This document shows, piece after piece, positions 16,552 to 25,493 of a stretch of 64,000 nt of DNA. The stretch covers positions 3,764,001 through 3,828,000 of the forward strand of contig NC_016584.1 in the NCBI RefSeq assembly GCF_000235605.1. Reading direction: 5' to 3'. The notes under the pieces are model-generated. The model searched no databases. It saw only the letters and a list, made by a program, of their open reading frames with translations, and had not been told where the DNA came from. The position numbers and the translations under genes were made by a program. How positions within the stretch are numbered: the first letter of the stretch is position 1; each line of letters begins with the position of its first letter. The DNA is from Desulfosporosinus orientis DSM 765. Lineage in GTDB: Bacteria; Bacillota; Desulfitobacteriia; Desulfitobacteriales; Desulfitobacteriaceae.

Positions 16552-17689
16552 TACAGTTTCTACCTCAAAAACATTATTTAGTAAAAATTTATCAAGCAAA
16601 AGTTTTTCGGCATTTACCGCAGCGCTTCTTGCTATATTGCTGGGCCTTATTTTTGGATTTATGATTATGACTATTGCCAGTCCTGCTAACTCTTTTTCAG
16701 GCTTTCAGATGTTGCTAATTGGTGGTTTCAAGCGTATTGGTGATGTATTTTATTATGCAACTCCCATCTTGATGACAGGCTTGGCTGTAGGGTTTGCCTT
16801 TAAAATGGGGTTATTCAACATTGGAGCTTCGGGGCAATATACAATGGGAATGTTCTTTGCCTTATATGTAGGGTTTATGTGGAAACCCCCAGATAGTGTC
16901 CATTGGTTTGTCTGTGTTTTAGCCGGTATGGCCGGCGGTATGCTTTGGGGGCTAATTCCTGGTGTATTTAAAGCATTGCTGAATGTTAATGAAGTTATTA
17001 CCTCAATTATGTTCAACTATATCGGGATGTATCTGGTCGATATGCTAATTCAGGGAAACTCAACAATGTATATTTCCTCGAAAACCAGAACCGCTTACCT
17101 TCCTGCGTCAGCACAATTGCCGGCTCTTGGTATCACTAATTCCAGCGTTAATCTTTCTATTATCATTGCCATTATCTTGGCCATAATTTTATCAGTTGTT
17201 TTAAACAAAACCACCTTTGGCTATGAACTTAAAGCAACGGGTTTCAACAAGCATGCCAGCACCTACGCAGGTATGAATGGAAAGCGAAATATTATCCTCA
17301 CCATGGTCATTGCGGGAGCTATGGCAGGACTTGGCGGAGCATTTGCTATTTTAGCACCTTCGACCATTGCTGGCAGCAGTATGACCTATGAGCCCATAAA
17401 CGTCATTGCTGCAAACGGTTTTAATGGTATAGCCGTAGCACTCTTAGGCAACTCCAGCCCTATCGGAATAATCTTTTCTGCCCTTTTTGTATCACACATT
17501 CAACGCGGCGGCACTCTGGCAAGCCTCTACGGTTATAAGCCGGAAATTATTGATGTCGTGATTGCGGTAATAATTTATTTTTCAGCATTTGCCATGTTAA
17601 TGAATGCCACTCTCGCTAACCTTGTTAAAAAGCTTTTCAAAAAACACCCCCCAAAAATACTGCCTGCTGATCTAAAGGAGGAGGTGTAA
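16541..17689 (+). CDS. nucleoside ABC importer permease 1
   Basis: Inner-membrane permease of the BPD_transp_2 type (NupP/YufP-like), about 382 aa, with 9-10 hydrophobic segments. The marks are GLAVGFAFKMGLFNIGASGQ and NEVITSIMFNYIG. Longer in-frame starts exist upstream (from 16451), but AAGGAG at 16528-16533 points to the ATG at 16541. The start therefore overlaps the ATPase stop by 11 bases. It pairs with the permease at 17693. Confidence 0.93.
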   Translation: MQDDTVSTSKTLFSKNLSSKSFSAFTAALLAILLGLIFGFMIMTIASPANSFSGFQMLLIGGFKRIGDVFYYATPILMTGLAVGFAFKMGLFNIGASGQYTMGMFFALYVGFMWKPPDSVHWFVCVLAGMAGGMLWGLIPGVFKALLNVNEVITSIMFNYIGMYLVDMLIQGNSTMYISSKTRTAYLPASAQLPALGITNSSVNLSIIIAIILAIILSVVLNKTTFGYELKATGFNKHASTYAGMNGKRNIILTMVIAGAMAGLGGAFAILAPSTIAGSSMTYEPINVIAANGFNGIAVALLGNSSPIGIIFSALFVSHIQRGGTLASLYGYKPEIIDVVIAVIIYFSAFAMLMNATLANLVKKLFKKHPPKILPADLKEEV

Positions 17690-17692
17690 ATA

Positions 17693-18658
17693 ATGGATAC
17701 ATTTTATTATCTGATTCAGAATACGCTTCCTGTTGCCATCCCACTGCTTTTAGTGGCCCTGGGTGGTATGTTTAGTGAACGCAGCGGTGTCATCAATATT
17801 GCCCTTGAAGGTATCATGCTGTTCGGTGCATTTTTCGGCTGCCTGTTTGTTTACTTTGTGCAGAGTACCCCCATCGATGCACAGGTAATATTGCTTCTGG
17901 GTATGCTCGTTGCAGCGGCTGCAGGATTCTTATATTCGTTGTTATTATCCCTCGCAGCTGTAACTATGAAAGCAGACCAAACGATCACTGGTACTGCACT
18001 GAATATGTTAATTCCAGCGGCAATTCTTTTGTTCTCGAAAATGTTTTTTAATAGCGACGGTATTACGACAAACAAGAACTTTTACATTAAAGAAGTACCC
18101 TCACTAAGCCAAGTGCCAATACTCGGTAAACTTTTTTTCCAAAACACGTATATTAGCGTGTACATTGGCATTTTGTTGCTTATCCTATCGTCTATTGTCT
18201 TTTATAAAACGAAGTTTGGTCTCCGCCTACGCGCCTGCGGCGAACATCCCCAGGCAGCCGACTCCGTCGGAATAAATGTCTACTTCATGCGCTATGCAGG
18301 TGTGAGCCTTTCCGGTATCCTTGGAGGTATTGGCGGATTTTTCTATGCAGTTGGTGTTATGAACGGGAACACTAACGGACATACAGGGGTTGCAGGATTT
18401 GGCTTCCTTGCTCTTGCTGTTATGATTTTCGGACAATGGAAGCCCTTTAAGATTTTACTCGCCGCATTATTCTTCGCATTCCTGCGTACAGTGGCCTATT
18501 CCGTTGCCCTAATCCCCTTCTTAGATGCCTTGAACATCAATCAAACCTATTACAAAATGCTGCCCTATATTGCAACCATGGTTGTTCTAGCGTTTACATC
18601 TAAAAAATCAAGGTCCCCTAAAGCAGAGGGTATACCCTATGATAAGGGACTAAGGTAA
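17693..18658 (+). CDS. nucleoside ABC importer permease 2
   Basis: Second BPD_transp_2 permease (NupQ/YufQ-like), 321 aa. The marks are GGMFSERSGVINIALEGIML near the N-terminus and LRACGEHPQAADSVGINV in the cytoplasmic loop that meets the ATPase. It starts 3 bases after permease 1, with its AAAGGAGGAGG site inside that gene's end. It completes the importer; a bidirectional terminator follows. Confidence 0.94.
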   Translation: MDTFYYLIQNTLPVAIPLLLVALGGMFSERSGVINIALEGIMLFGAFFGCLFVYFVQSTPIDAQVILLLGMLVAAAAGFLYSLLLSLAAVTMKADQTITGTALNMLIPAAILLFSKMFFNSDGITTNKNFYIKEVPSLSQVPILGKLFFQNTYISVYIGILLLILSSIVFYKTKFGLRLRACGEHPQAADSVGINVYFMRYAGVSLSGILGGIGGFFYAVGVMNGNTNGHTGVAGFGFLALAVMIFGQWKPFKILLAALFFAFLRTVAYSVALIPFLDALNINQTYYKMLPYIATMVVLAFTSKKSRSPKAEGIPYDKGLR

Positions 18659-18715
18659 AAATTCCTCCTGGTGGCCTTACGAAACCTATCCGTTATGGGA
18701 ATATGAAGGATGAAA

Positions 18716-18750
18716 AACCAAAAAGAGCAGAAAGCCTGCTCTTTTTGGTT
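18716..18750. terminator. bidirectional terminator between convergent operons
   Basis: AACCAAAAAGAGCAG (18716-18730) pairs perfectly over 15 bp with CTGCTCTTTTTGGTT (18736-18750), with a 5-base loop and A/T-runs in both directions. It serves both the nucleoside importer operon and the spore operon, whose last stop is at 18755. Confidence 0.88.
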
Positions 18751-18754
18751 TCAC

Positions 18755-18958
18755 TTACTGTTTATACTGGGGTTCTTGATTTTGGATGTACTTCTCTCTT
18801 CCCTTTAACACATTCAGAGCTGAATCAAAGGTCTGGGCAAGCTCTTCAAAGGTTTTTTTAGCTTGCTGATCCTGAGTTTCCAAAGAAAATGTCTTCATAG
18901 TGGCAGCAGCGTTTTGAACTGTTGCAATAGCTTGTTGCATTTGGGTTCCGACAGTCAT
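18755..18958 (-). CDS. DUF1657 small protein, last gene of spore cluster
   Basis: A 67-residue helical DUF1657 protein (MTVGTQMQQAIATVQNAAA..., ending NQEPQYKQ). It shares the start MTV-xxQ, a central Q-D-Q-A-K motif and the EPQYK end with the DUF1657 protein at 21726-21932, so the cluster is bracketed by paralogues. DUF1657 proteins occur almost only in spore formers beside SpoVA and DUF421 genes. Molecular function unknown. GGAGG lies before the ATG. Confidence 0.9.
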   Translation of the reverse strand: MTVGTQMQQAIATVQNAAATMKTFSLETQDQQAKKTFEELAQTFDSALNVLKGREKYIQNQEPQYKQ

Positions 18959-18988
18959 GTTATCACCTCCTTCGTAAGATATAAAACG

Positions 18989-19342
18989 TTAACCTTTAGG
19001 TTTAAAGACAAGCGCTCCCAAGAAAGCAAAGATGATTGCAGCGGAGATACCAGCACTGGTAATCTGAAAGATACCGGTTAGAACCCCTGTTGGACCAGAC
19101 GTTTCAAATTCTTTTAAAGCACCCTTTACTAGAGAATTGCCAAAACTGCTAATAGGCACCGTTGCTCCGGCACCAGCAAATTTCACAAGAGGTTCATATA
19201 GACCTAAGCCGCCGAGTATTGCTCCCACAACAACTAATGTACTTGTCGTATGAGCAGGTGTCAGTTTTAATCCATCGAGCAATAGTTGTCCGATAACGCA
19301 AATTAAACCACCCACTATGAAAGCCCATAAAAACTTTTCCAT
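18989..19342 (-). CDS. spoVAE: stage V sporulation protein AE (SpoVAEb type)
   Basis: A 117-residue membrane protein with 3-4 hydrophobic helices and the SpoVAC/SpoVAE signature VKFAGAGATVPISSFGNSLVKGA. SpoVA proteins form the inner spore membrane channel that moves calcium dipicolinate into the forespore and out at germination. It has an AAAGGAG site and lies 15 bases after spoVAD. It is paralogous to SpoVAC at 20363-20842 (compare AQYAGAGTVIPITGFAN). Confidence 0.95.
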   Translation of the reverse strand: MEKFLWAFIVGGLICVIGQLLLDGLKLTPAHTTSTLVVVGAILGGLGLYEPLVKFAGAGATVPISSFGNSLVKGALKEFETSGPTGVLTGIFQITSAGISAAIIFAFLGALVFKPKG

Positions 19343-19357
19343 ACTTAAACATCTCCT

Positions 19358-20362
19358 TTAGATCTCTATGCTCACGGCATGGGCTACACAAGGAATACTT
19401 TCTTTCTGTTGGAAGGACATTGGAGAAAGCAGAGCACCCGTAGCAACAATTAAAATCTTTCTTAATTCCCCCTTACGCATTCGATTAAAAAAGTGCCCAA
19501 AGGTCGTTACAGCAGCGCACCCACACCCACTTCCCCCTGCCAAAACGACAGGCTGATCCTCGTGGTATATTAAAATACCGCAATCTGTAAGAAGCTCTTC
19601 AGGCATGTCGATACCATGATGCTTTAATAAGTCACCAGCTATTCTATGTCCCACTCTGCCAAGATCACCTGTGGCAATGAGGTCATAGTAGCTAGGGTCT
19701 CGATCTAAATCCCTAAAGTGTGCTTCAAGGGTATCCACTGCTGCGGGAGCCATTGCTGCACCCATATTGAAAGGGTCAGTTAGGCCCATATCAATTACAC
19801 GCCCGATGGTTGATGCCGTCACTTTAGGACCTTTTCCTTGCTTAGAAACTAGAGCGGCGCCGGAGCCGGTTACGGTCCATTGGGCTGTAGGCGGTTTTTG
19901 GGAGCCATACTCTGTTGGATATCGGTACTGTTTTTCAGAAGCCGCATTATGACTGGACACGCATACTAAAGCATTCTTAGCAGATTTACTATCAACAAGA
20001 AGAGACGCCAATGATAACCCTTCCATAGAGGTAGAGCAAGCACCATAAAGTCCTAGAAAAGGAATGGATAAGGTACGAGCAGAAAAGCTGCTCGGAACGA
20101 TCTGGTTGATCAAATCTCCACTCAGAAGAAATTGAACATCTTCCTTTTTCATATTGGCCTTTCTAATGGCTGTCTCACAAGCCTGTTCTTGGAGTTTTTG
20201 TTCTGCTTTTTCATAGCTATCCTGGCCAAGTCGGATATCTTCATGGAGGAGGTCAAAATCAGGAGCAAGGGGACCTTTGGCTTCATAGGGGCCACCCACT
20301 GCAGCTGATGCTATAACCGTAGGTTTTGACTCAAAAACCCATGTTTGATGACCTTTTAACAA
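19358..20362 (-). CDS. spoVAD: stage V sporulation protein AD
   Basis: A 334-residue soluble thiolase-fold protein. The marks are TVIASAAVGGPYEAKGPL at the N-terminus, FLGLYGACSTSMEGLSLAS with the former active-site Cys, and AVVTTFGHFFNRM near the C-terminus. In Bacillus, SpoVAD binds dipicolinic acid and works with the SpoVAC channel. The start is a TTG directly after the spoVAC stop codon, with only a weak GGGTG upstream, so it is probably translationally coupled. Confidence 0.95.
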   Translation of the reverse strand: MLKGHQTWVFESKPTVIASAAVGGPYEAKGPLAPDFDLLHEDIRLGQDSYEKAEQKLQEQACETAIRKANMKKEDVQFLLSGDLINQIVPSSFSARTLSIPFLGLYGACSTSMEGLSLASLLVDSKSAKNALVCVSSHNAASEKQYRYPTEYGSQKPPTAQWTVTGSGAALVSKQGKGPKVTASTIGRVIDMGLTDPFNMGAAMAPAAVDTLEAHFRDLDRDPSYYDLIATGDLGRVGHRIAGDLLKHHGIDMPEELLTDCGILIYHEDQPVVLAGGSGCGCAAVTTFGHFFNRMRKGELRKILIVATGALLSPMSFQQKESIPCVAHAVSIEI

Positions 20363-20842
20363 TTACATCACACCCAATGCTCTTAAACTTATCACGACTA
20401 GAGAAACGACAAACGCTGAGAAGACACCATAAACAATCACCGGTCCTGCCAGCTTAAACATATTACCTCCGACTCCCAGTACATATCCTTCAGTTTGATG
20501 CTCAATGGCAGCTGAAGCCATAGTATTAGCAAAACCCGTAATTGGAATCACCGTGCCTGCCCCGGCATATTGGGCAATATGATCAAAAACGCCCAAGCCT
20601 GTTAACAAAACAGTTATGATAATAATAACTGCCACGGTAGGATTACCTGCTTTTTCTTGAGAAAAATGAAAATACTTAATAAAGACCATTTGTATTCCTT
20701 GACCTAATGTACATATTAGACCACCAATAAAAAATGCCTTTATACAGTTATATAGAATCGGTCGTTTAGGCTCTCTTGCTTGAGCAAATTGCTGGTATTC
20801 TTGCTGGATAGGCGTAAGCTTTTTTTTCTTTTTAATTGACAT
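20363..20842 (-). CDS. spoVAC: stage V sporulation protein AC
   Basis: A 159-residue membrane protein. A basic N-terminal tail (MSIKKKKKLTPIQQEYQQF) is followed by four helices and the motif IAQYAGAGTVIPITGFANTM. In B. subtilis SpoVAC is a mechanosensitive channel for dipicolinate. The frame is open further upstream, but the ATG at 20842 has AGAGGTG at the right distance and matches family starts. It lies 10 bases after the DUF421 gene. Confidence 0.95.
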   Translation of the reverse strand: MSIKKKKKLTPIQQEYQQFAQAREPKRPILYNCIKAFFIGGLICTLGQGIQMVFIKYFHFSQEKAGNPTVAVIIIITVLLTGLGVFDHIAQYAGAGTVIPITGFANTMASAAIEHQTEGYVLGVGGNMFKLAGPVIVYGVFSAFVVSLVVISLRALGVM

Positions 20843-20852
20843 ACAGCACCTC

Positions 20853-21710
20853 TTAATGTAACAAGTAGGGACGTAATTTGTTAAGAAGATCTTCAAGCTT
20901 TTGCTGATTTTTTGAATACATTTTCTTAGCTTTCTTATCTTCTGTTTGCAAGGTAAACGTTACTAGATCAGCCTGTACTTTTTCAAGGGTGGCATAAAGC
21001 ATTTCTTTGACCTTTGGCTGAGGGAGTTCAACGGCATCGTCAAAAAGGTCTAGGTATAAGTCCCCCGATGAGTCAACTTGTCCGAGAAATACGTTCTCCA
21101 GGGAGACTCCCATTTTATCTAGTTCAGTTGTAAGCCACTGCGGGTTAAGGCCTAAGGACGCCAGAGGTTCTTCCAACATGTTTCCATCTAAGATTACAGT
21201 TTGAGGTTCCGCTTGAGGTGCGGAATTTTTTTCAAGGTCGTGCAAGGTAACCGGTTTTTTGTCTGATTTTAAATAAGGATTTATGGTGCCGTTGGTCTCC
21301 ATTACCGCAAATTCTACATCGGCCATGTTAAATGCATTCTTAGAACGGAGTTGTGCTAAAAGGTCTTCTCCTGTCATTCGTACACGCATAAGATTTTCTT
21401 CCATGATCTTGCCATGTTTTATTAACACTGCTTCTCTTCCATTAATTAACTGGTGCATAAGCCTGCTCTTGATTGAGAGATAATCTAATACAATAGAAAA
21501 CACTACCCATATGAGTAATGTGGTAAAACCAATCGATATATTGACAAGATTTATTGAAGTTAGAGTCGCAACAATAGCTATTACGATATAACTAATAAAG
21601 CTAAAAGGATTAATCTGGCTCATATTTCGTTTGCCCATTAGCCTAACTGCAGCCCAAACTAAAAAAAATAAAGCAATGGATTTAAAAAGAATCAGTGTCA
21701 TTTCCTGCAT
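20853..21710 (-). CDS. DUF421 (YetF-like) membrane protein with DUF1657-like tail
   Basis: A 285-residue protein. Three N-terminal membrane helices hold the DUF421 signature VWAAVRLMGKRNMSQINPFS, and a cytoplasmic alpha/beta region follows (ADVEFAVMETNGTINPYLKS). The last 55 residues (YATLEKVQADLVTFTLQTED...) look like a fused DUF1657 helix pair, matching the free DUF1657 proteins at both ends of this cluster. Such fusions belong to the spoVA2mob operons that raise spore heat resistance in Bacillus. Biochemical role unknown. Confidence 0.88.
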   Translation of the reverse strand: MQEMTLILFKSIALFFLVWAAVRLMGKRNMSQINPFSFISYIVIAIVATLTSINLVNISIGFTTLLIWVVFSIVLDYLSIKSRLMHQLINGREAVLIKHGKIMEENLMRVRMTGEDLLAQLRSKNAFNMADVEFAVMETNGTINPYLKSDKKPVTLHDLEKNSAPQAEPQTVILDGNMLEEPLASLGLNPQWLTTELDKMGVSLENVFLGQVDSSGDLYLDLFDDAVELPQPKVKEMLYATLEKVQADLVTFTLQTEDKKAKKMYSKNQQKLEDLLNKLRPYLLH

Positions 21711-21725
21711 ATATATACCTGCCTT

Positions 21726-21932
21726 TTAGTTTCCTTTATACTGAGGCTCTTCATATTCAAGATTCTGCAATCGACTTGCCAGATCATCAATGATTGAGCT
21801 AGTCACTTCGATTGCATCTGTATACATAGACCTTGCCGCTTGATCTCTCGTTTGAGTACTATATACCCTTAAGGTTCCACGTGCCCCTTTCAAACTTGCT
21901 AGAGTCTGTTTAACTTGAGAAGCAACTGTCAT
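21726..21932 (-). CDS. DUF1657 small protein, first gene of spore cluster
   Basis: A 68-residue DUF1657 helical protein starting MTVASQVKQTLASLKGA and ending EEPQYKGN. The frame extends upstream to 21968, but GGAGG stands 8 bases before the ATG at 21932, which also aligns with the paralogue at 18755-18958. It leads a six-gene minus-strand unit with gaps of 0-30 bases. A forespore-type promoter was not recognised with confidence. Confidence 0.88.
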   Translation of the reverse strand: MTVASQVKQTLASLKGARGTLRVYSTQTRDQAARSMYTDAIEVTSSIIDDLASRLQNLEYEEPQYKGN

Positions 21933-22016
21933 ATTGTCTACCTCCATCTGCCAAATCATTCTGACCATACTATTGTTCTCAATCTCTTCAAATTTATGTT
22001 ATTTTGGGCATTAAAG

Positions 22017-22047
22017 ATGGCCACATTATTTTTAACAATGTGGCCAT
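22017..22047. repeat. inverted repeat between divergent genes
   Basis: ATGGCCACATT (22017-22027) and AATGTGGCCAT (22037-22047) form an 11-bp perfect inverted repeat with a 9-base spacer and no T-run on either side. It lies between the spore cluster and the threonine aldolase gene, so an operator is more likely than a terminator. Confidence 0.5.
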
Positions 22048-22190
22048 TCATTAAGACTAGAGACATATAGTGGAGTATTCCATTTGGTTTTTTAGATTTG
22101 TTATAATGGTGTAAGTAACAAGATTAAAATTCGACTGTAAGAATATAGCAACCTACTATTGATAGTGTGTATAAAGGAGACATGAAAATA

Positions 22191-23216
22191 ATGTGGATTG
22201 ATCTTAGAAGTGATACCGTAACGCACCCTACGGAAGAAATGCGTCAAGCGATGGCTCAGGCAGAGGTTGGGGATGATGTCTATGGTGATGACCCAACTGT
22301 GAACCGCTTAGAATTATTAGCCAGTGAAATCTTGGGAAAAGAGGCTGCGCTATTTGTTCCTTCCGGGACTTTTGGCAATCAAGTGGCTATTATGTCTCAT
22401 ACCCAACGCGGCGATGAAATACTTGTGGGAGAAGGATGCCATATCCTCATGCACGAGGTTGGGGGGGCAGCTGTACTATCCGGCGTTCAAACCAGATCCT
22501 TTCCTACCAGCCTGGGTGATGTAACGATTAGTCAGCTGGAGAAAATGATACGGGGTATGGATATTCATTTCCCCAATACCGGGCTTATCTGTATGGAAAA
22601 TGCTCATTCATCCGGGACTGCCGTTCCTTTAGAAACTTTGAGAGCCGTATATCGCCTGGCTAAATCTAAGAATATTCCGGTTCATATCGACGGAGCCCGC
22701 ATTTTTAACGGTGCAGCAGCTCTGGACGTGGATGTTAAAGAGCTTACTGCTTGTGCAGATTCAGTCAATGTCTGCTTATCCAAAGGGTTAGGCGCTCCCG
22801 TTGGCTCGCTCTTGGTCGGGGGACACCACTTTATTGCTAAAGCCCGCAAAAATCGAAAACTGATGGGCGGAGGACTTCGCCAAGCAGGTGTCCTGGCAGC
22901 GGCTGGAATTATTGCCTTAACTAAAATGGTCTCAAGAATAGGTGAAGACCATAAAAATGCCCGTTATCTGGCTAATCGGCTGGAAGAAATCGAATCATGC
23001 CATGTCTATCGAAATCGCTTAGATATCAATATGGTATTTTTTACTCTGCCAGAATCGGTTATCAGCGAGTCAGCTCTTGTCGCCGGTTTGCATAATGCGG
23101 GGATAAAAATAAACGGCCAAGAGGATGGCGAGTACCGCTTCGTGACAAACTATGGAGTATCCGTTGAGGACATAGACAAAGTTATAGAAACCATGAAAAG
23201 AATCATTCTTCATTAG
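22191..23216 (+). CDS. ltaE: low-specificity L-threonine aldolase
   Basis: PLP-dependent beta-eliminating-lyase-fold aldolase that cleaves threonine or allo-threonine to glycine and acetaldehyde. It has the family start [20 protein letters not shown], then [30 protein letters not shown] (PLP-binding Asp) and [18 protein letters not shown] with the Schiff-base Lys. At 341 aa it is full length. AAAGGAG at 22174-22180 is 10 bases from the ATG at 22191; the ATG at 22182 is too close to it. Confidence 0.93.
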   Translation: MWIDLRSDTVTHPTEEMRQAMAQAEVGDDVYGDDPTVNRLELLASEILGKEAALFVPSGTFGNQVAIMSHTQRGDEILVGEGCHILMHEVGGAAVLSGVQTRSFPTSLGDVTISQLEKMIRGMDIHFPNTGLICMENAHSSGTAVPLETLRAVYRLAKSKNIPVHIDGARIFNGAAALDVDVKELTACADSVNVCLSKGLGAPVGSLLVGGHHFIAKARKNRKLMGGGLRQAGVLAAAGIIALTKMVSRIGEDHKNARYLANRLEEIESCHVYRNRLDINMVFFTLPESVISESALVAGLHNAGIKINGQEDGEYRFVTNYGVSVEDIDKVIETMKRIILH

Positions 23217-23236
23217 ATCAACTGGGGGTATTGCAA

Positions 23237-23932
23237 ATGGCAGTTATTGGCGGGCGGGCTCATATTAATGGGATTACTTTTGCCACCGATACACATGTCG
23301 TACGCGGAACTCTGTCCAAAGGGAGTTTATCGATCAAAGTTCAACCCTTACCCTGCCTGCAAATATTCTCTGCCATGGACAAAGTCCCTTTTTTGAGAGG
23401 CATCTCTAAGCTGGCGAAGCTTAATCTAAAGACGTTTCTCCTTATGATCCTTCTGTTCGCTATTCCCTGGGATTGGCTGGTGCCTTGGAATGATAGTTTC
23501 ATTTCTGAATCCTTCTGGTCCTGGCTGGGTCTATTGGGATTTTTCTTTATCATGGTATTTCTCTTAAAGCCCCTTTGGCAGTTTCACGGAGCTGAACATA
23601 AAGCGTTCAATATCTATACCAATGGAAAAAGTCTCTCTTTAAGTACGGTGAAAGCTGCCAGCAGAGTAAGCGAACGATGTGGAACCCATTTGGCTGTACT
23701 ATTGATGCCCATTGTCATTTTACTATCTTTTGAGACAATTCCGCTGTACCTATTTGTCTTGGCCTTATCTATTGGTTATGAACTATTTTATTGGAATTCT
23801 CGCAGCAAAGGTTACTTGCCAATATCCCGAATTGCGGAACTCATTCAAAACTACATTGTCACTGCTGAACCCACTGAAGAGCAGCTGCAATTGGCCATTG
23901 CAACCTTATCTAAAGCCATAGACTATGACTAA
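23237..23932 (+). CDS. DUF1385 (YqhQ-like) membrane protein
   Basis: A 231-residue DUF1385 protein. The N-terminus VIGGRAHINGITF is a diverged form of the usual GGQAVIEGVMM block. Two membrane helices follow (about residues 70-87 and 95-113), then the diagnostic QFHGAEHKAFNIYTNG and RCGTHLAVLLMPI. Family function is unknown. It starts 20 bases after threonine aldolase and probably shares its transcript. It is shorter than typical members (about 300 aa). Confidence 0.85.
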   Translation: MAVIGGRAHINGITFATDTHVVRGTLSKGSLSIKVQPLPCLQIFSAMDKVPFLRGISKLAKLNLKTFLLMILLFAIPWDWLVPWNDSFISESFWSWLGLLGFFFIMVFLLKPLWQFHGAEHKAFNIYTNGKSLSLSTVKAASRVSERCGTHLAVLLMPIVILLSFETIPLYLFVLALSIGYELFYWNSRSKGYLPISRIAELIQNYIVTAEPTEEQLQLAIATLSKAIDYD

Positions 23933-24021
23933 GAATCCTACACGCCTTTTCGAAATGAAGGTCTGACAAGAGAAGCGAACTTGTGCTATGATAAAAATAA
24001 ACGTCAGATGGTGAGGTCAAA

Positions 24022-25308
24022 ATGGACGATTCGTCAGTTAGAGAAAAGTCTATTGGTTATTGGTCAGTGGTTTCTATTGGTATAGGCGGTATGGTTGGCG
24101 GAGGTATTTTTGCAGTACTTGGACTAGCTGTTAAGTTCGCTAAAGGCGGTACGCCTATTGCCTTTGCTATCGCCGGATTAGTCGCTCTTGTAACATCCTA
24201 CTCTTATGCTAGATTGTCGGTTGCCTACCCAAGTCGAGGCGGTACAGTCGAATTTTTAAATCAGGCCTTTGGCTCCGGATTAGCTGCAGGCGGACTTAAT
24301 ATTTTGCTTTGGTTGAGCTATGTTATCATGCTTTCACTGTATGCCTATGCCTTTGGAAGTTATGGTGCAATGTTTTTTCCTGAAGCATCACAACTCATTT
24401 GGAAACATGTCTTAATTAGCGGTATCGTTATTCTCCTGACTTGTTTAAATCTATTAAATGCCAAAGTGATCGGGGAATGGGAAGAATGGATTGTAGGTTT
24501 TAAGATAATCATTTTAGTTTTATTTATTTTTGCAGGCTTAGCAAGCACTAATATGCAAGCTATACAGCCGTCAACATGGACAGATCCTTTCCAATTGATT
24601 GCCGGAGGTATGATTATTTTTTTAGCCTATGAGGGTTTTGAGCTCATAGCAAACGCAGCCGGGGAAATGCGTAATCCCGGCAAGACCATTCCCAAAGCCT
24701 ATTATACTGCCGTAGGATTTGTAATCCTTTTATATGTGGCTATTGCTGTAGTGACCCTCGGCAATTTACCCGTCGATCAAATTATAACCGCTCAAGATTA
24801 TGCTTTAGCTGCTGCAGCTAAACCCTTCTTAGGCAGTTTTGGATATACTCTCATTACAATTGCAGCACTCCTGTCAACGGCCTCAGCCATTAATGCTACC
24901 TTATACGGTGCCTCCAGAGTAAGCTATACCATAGCTAAAGAAGGTGAATTGCCGGCAGTACTGGAAAAAAAGATTTGGCAGCAACCTCTTGAAGGGCTTT
25001 TTATTACTTCAGGTTTAACTTTGATAGTGGCAAACTTTTTTAACTTATCCAGTATTTCGACCATGGGCAGTGCAGGCTTTCTAATCATCTTTGGAGCTGT
25101 TAACTATGCAAACTATCGTCTTTTCGAAAAGACCCATAGTCGCCGGGGAATATCACTAGCCGGTATGCTTTTGTGCTTTGCAGCTCTGGCGATCCTGGTA
25201 TGGCAAACAGCCAGAGAAGCCCCCTCGGAAATTTGGGTGCTGATTATTATGGTGGTTGTGTCCTTTGTTATTGAAGCAAGCTATCGACAAGTTAGAAATA
25301 AACTTTAA
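24022..25308 (+). CDS. APC-family amino acid permease
   Basis: A 428-residue transporter with 12 hydrophobic segments. The APC signature SIGIGGMVGGGIFAVLG lies in the first helix, and AYEGFELIANAAGEMRNPGKTIPKA marks the TM6-7 region. It resembles the small cationic/neutral amino acid permeases of Clostridia; the substrate cannot be read from sequence. TGAGG lies before the ATG. A terminator follows at 25347. Confidence 0.9.
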   Translation: MDDSSVREKSIGYWSVVSIGIGGMVGGGIFAVLGLAVKFAKGGTPIAFAIAGLVALVTSYSYARLSVAYPSRGGTVEFLNQAFGSGLAAGGLNILLWLSYVIMLSLYAYAFGSYGAMFFPEASQLIWKHVLISGIVILLTCLNLLNAKVIGEWEEWIVGFKIIILVLFIFAGLASTNMQAIQPSTWTDPFQLIAGGMIIFLAYEGFELIANAAGEMRNPGKTIPKAYYTAVGFVILLYVAIAVVTLGNLPVDQIITAQDYALAAAAKPFLGSFGYTLITIAALLSTASAINATLYGASRVSYTIAKEGELPAVLEKKIWQQPLEGLFITSGLTLIVANFFNLSSISTMGSAGFLIIFGAVNYANYRLFEKTHSRRGISLAGMLLCFAALAILVWQTAREAPSEIWVLIIMVVVSFVIEASYRQVRNKL

Positions 25309-25346
25309 ATAAGCCTTTGAATAACCTTTCTCCTTAAAAACTTTGC

Positions 25347-25378
25347 AGGCACCCGGTCTCTTAAACCGGGTGCCTATT
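25347..25378 (+). terminator. terminator after the amino acid permease
   Basis: AGGCACCCGGT (25347-25357) pairs with ACCGGGTGCCT (25365-25375), 11 bp perfect, followed by ATTTG. Confidence 0.75.
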
Positions 25379-25493
25379 TGAATTATAAAAAAGGATTATA
25401 TCAATTAATGTCGAAATTTAAACTGGAACTCTTTAACAAAATCATCAATTCTTTATATCAATTCATAACTCAACTATGATTGGAGGCTCTTTT

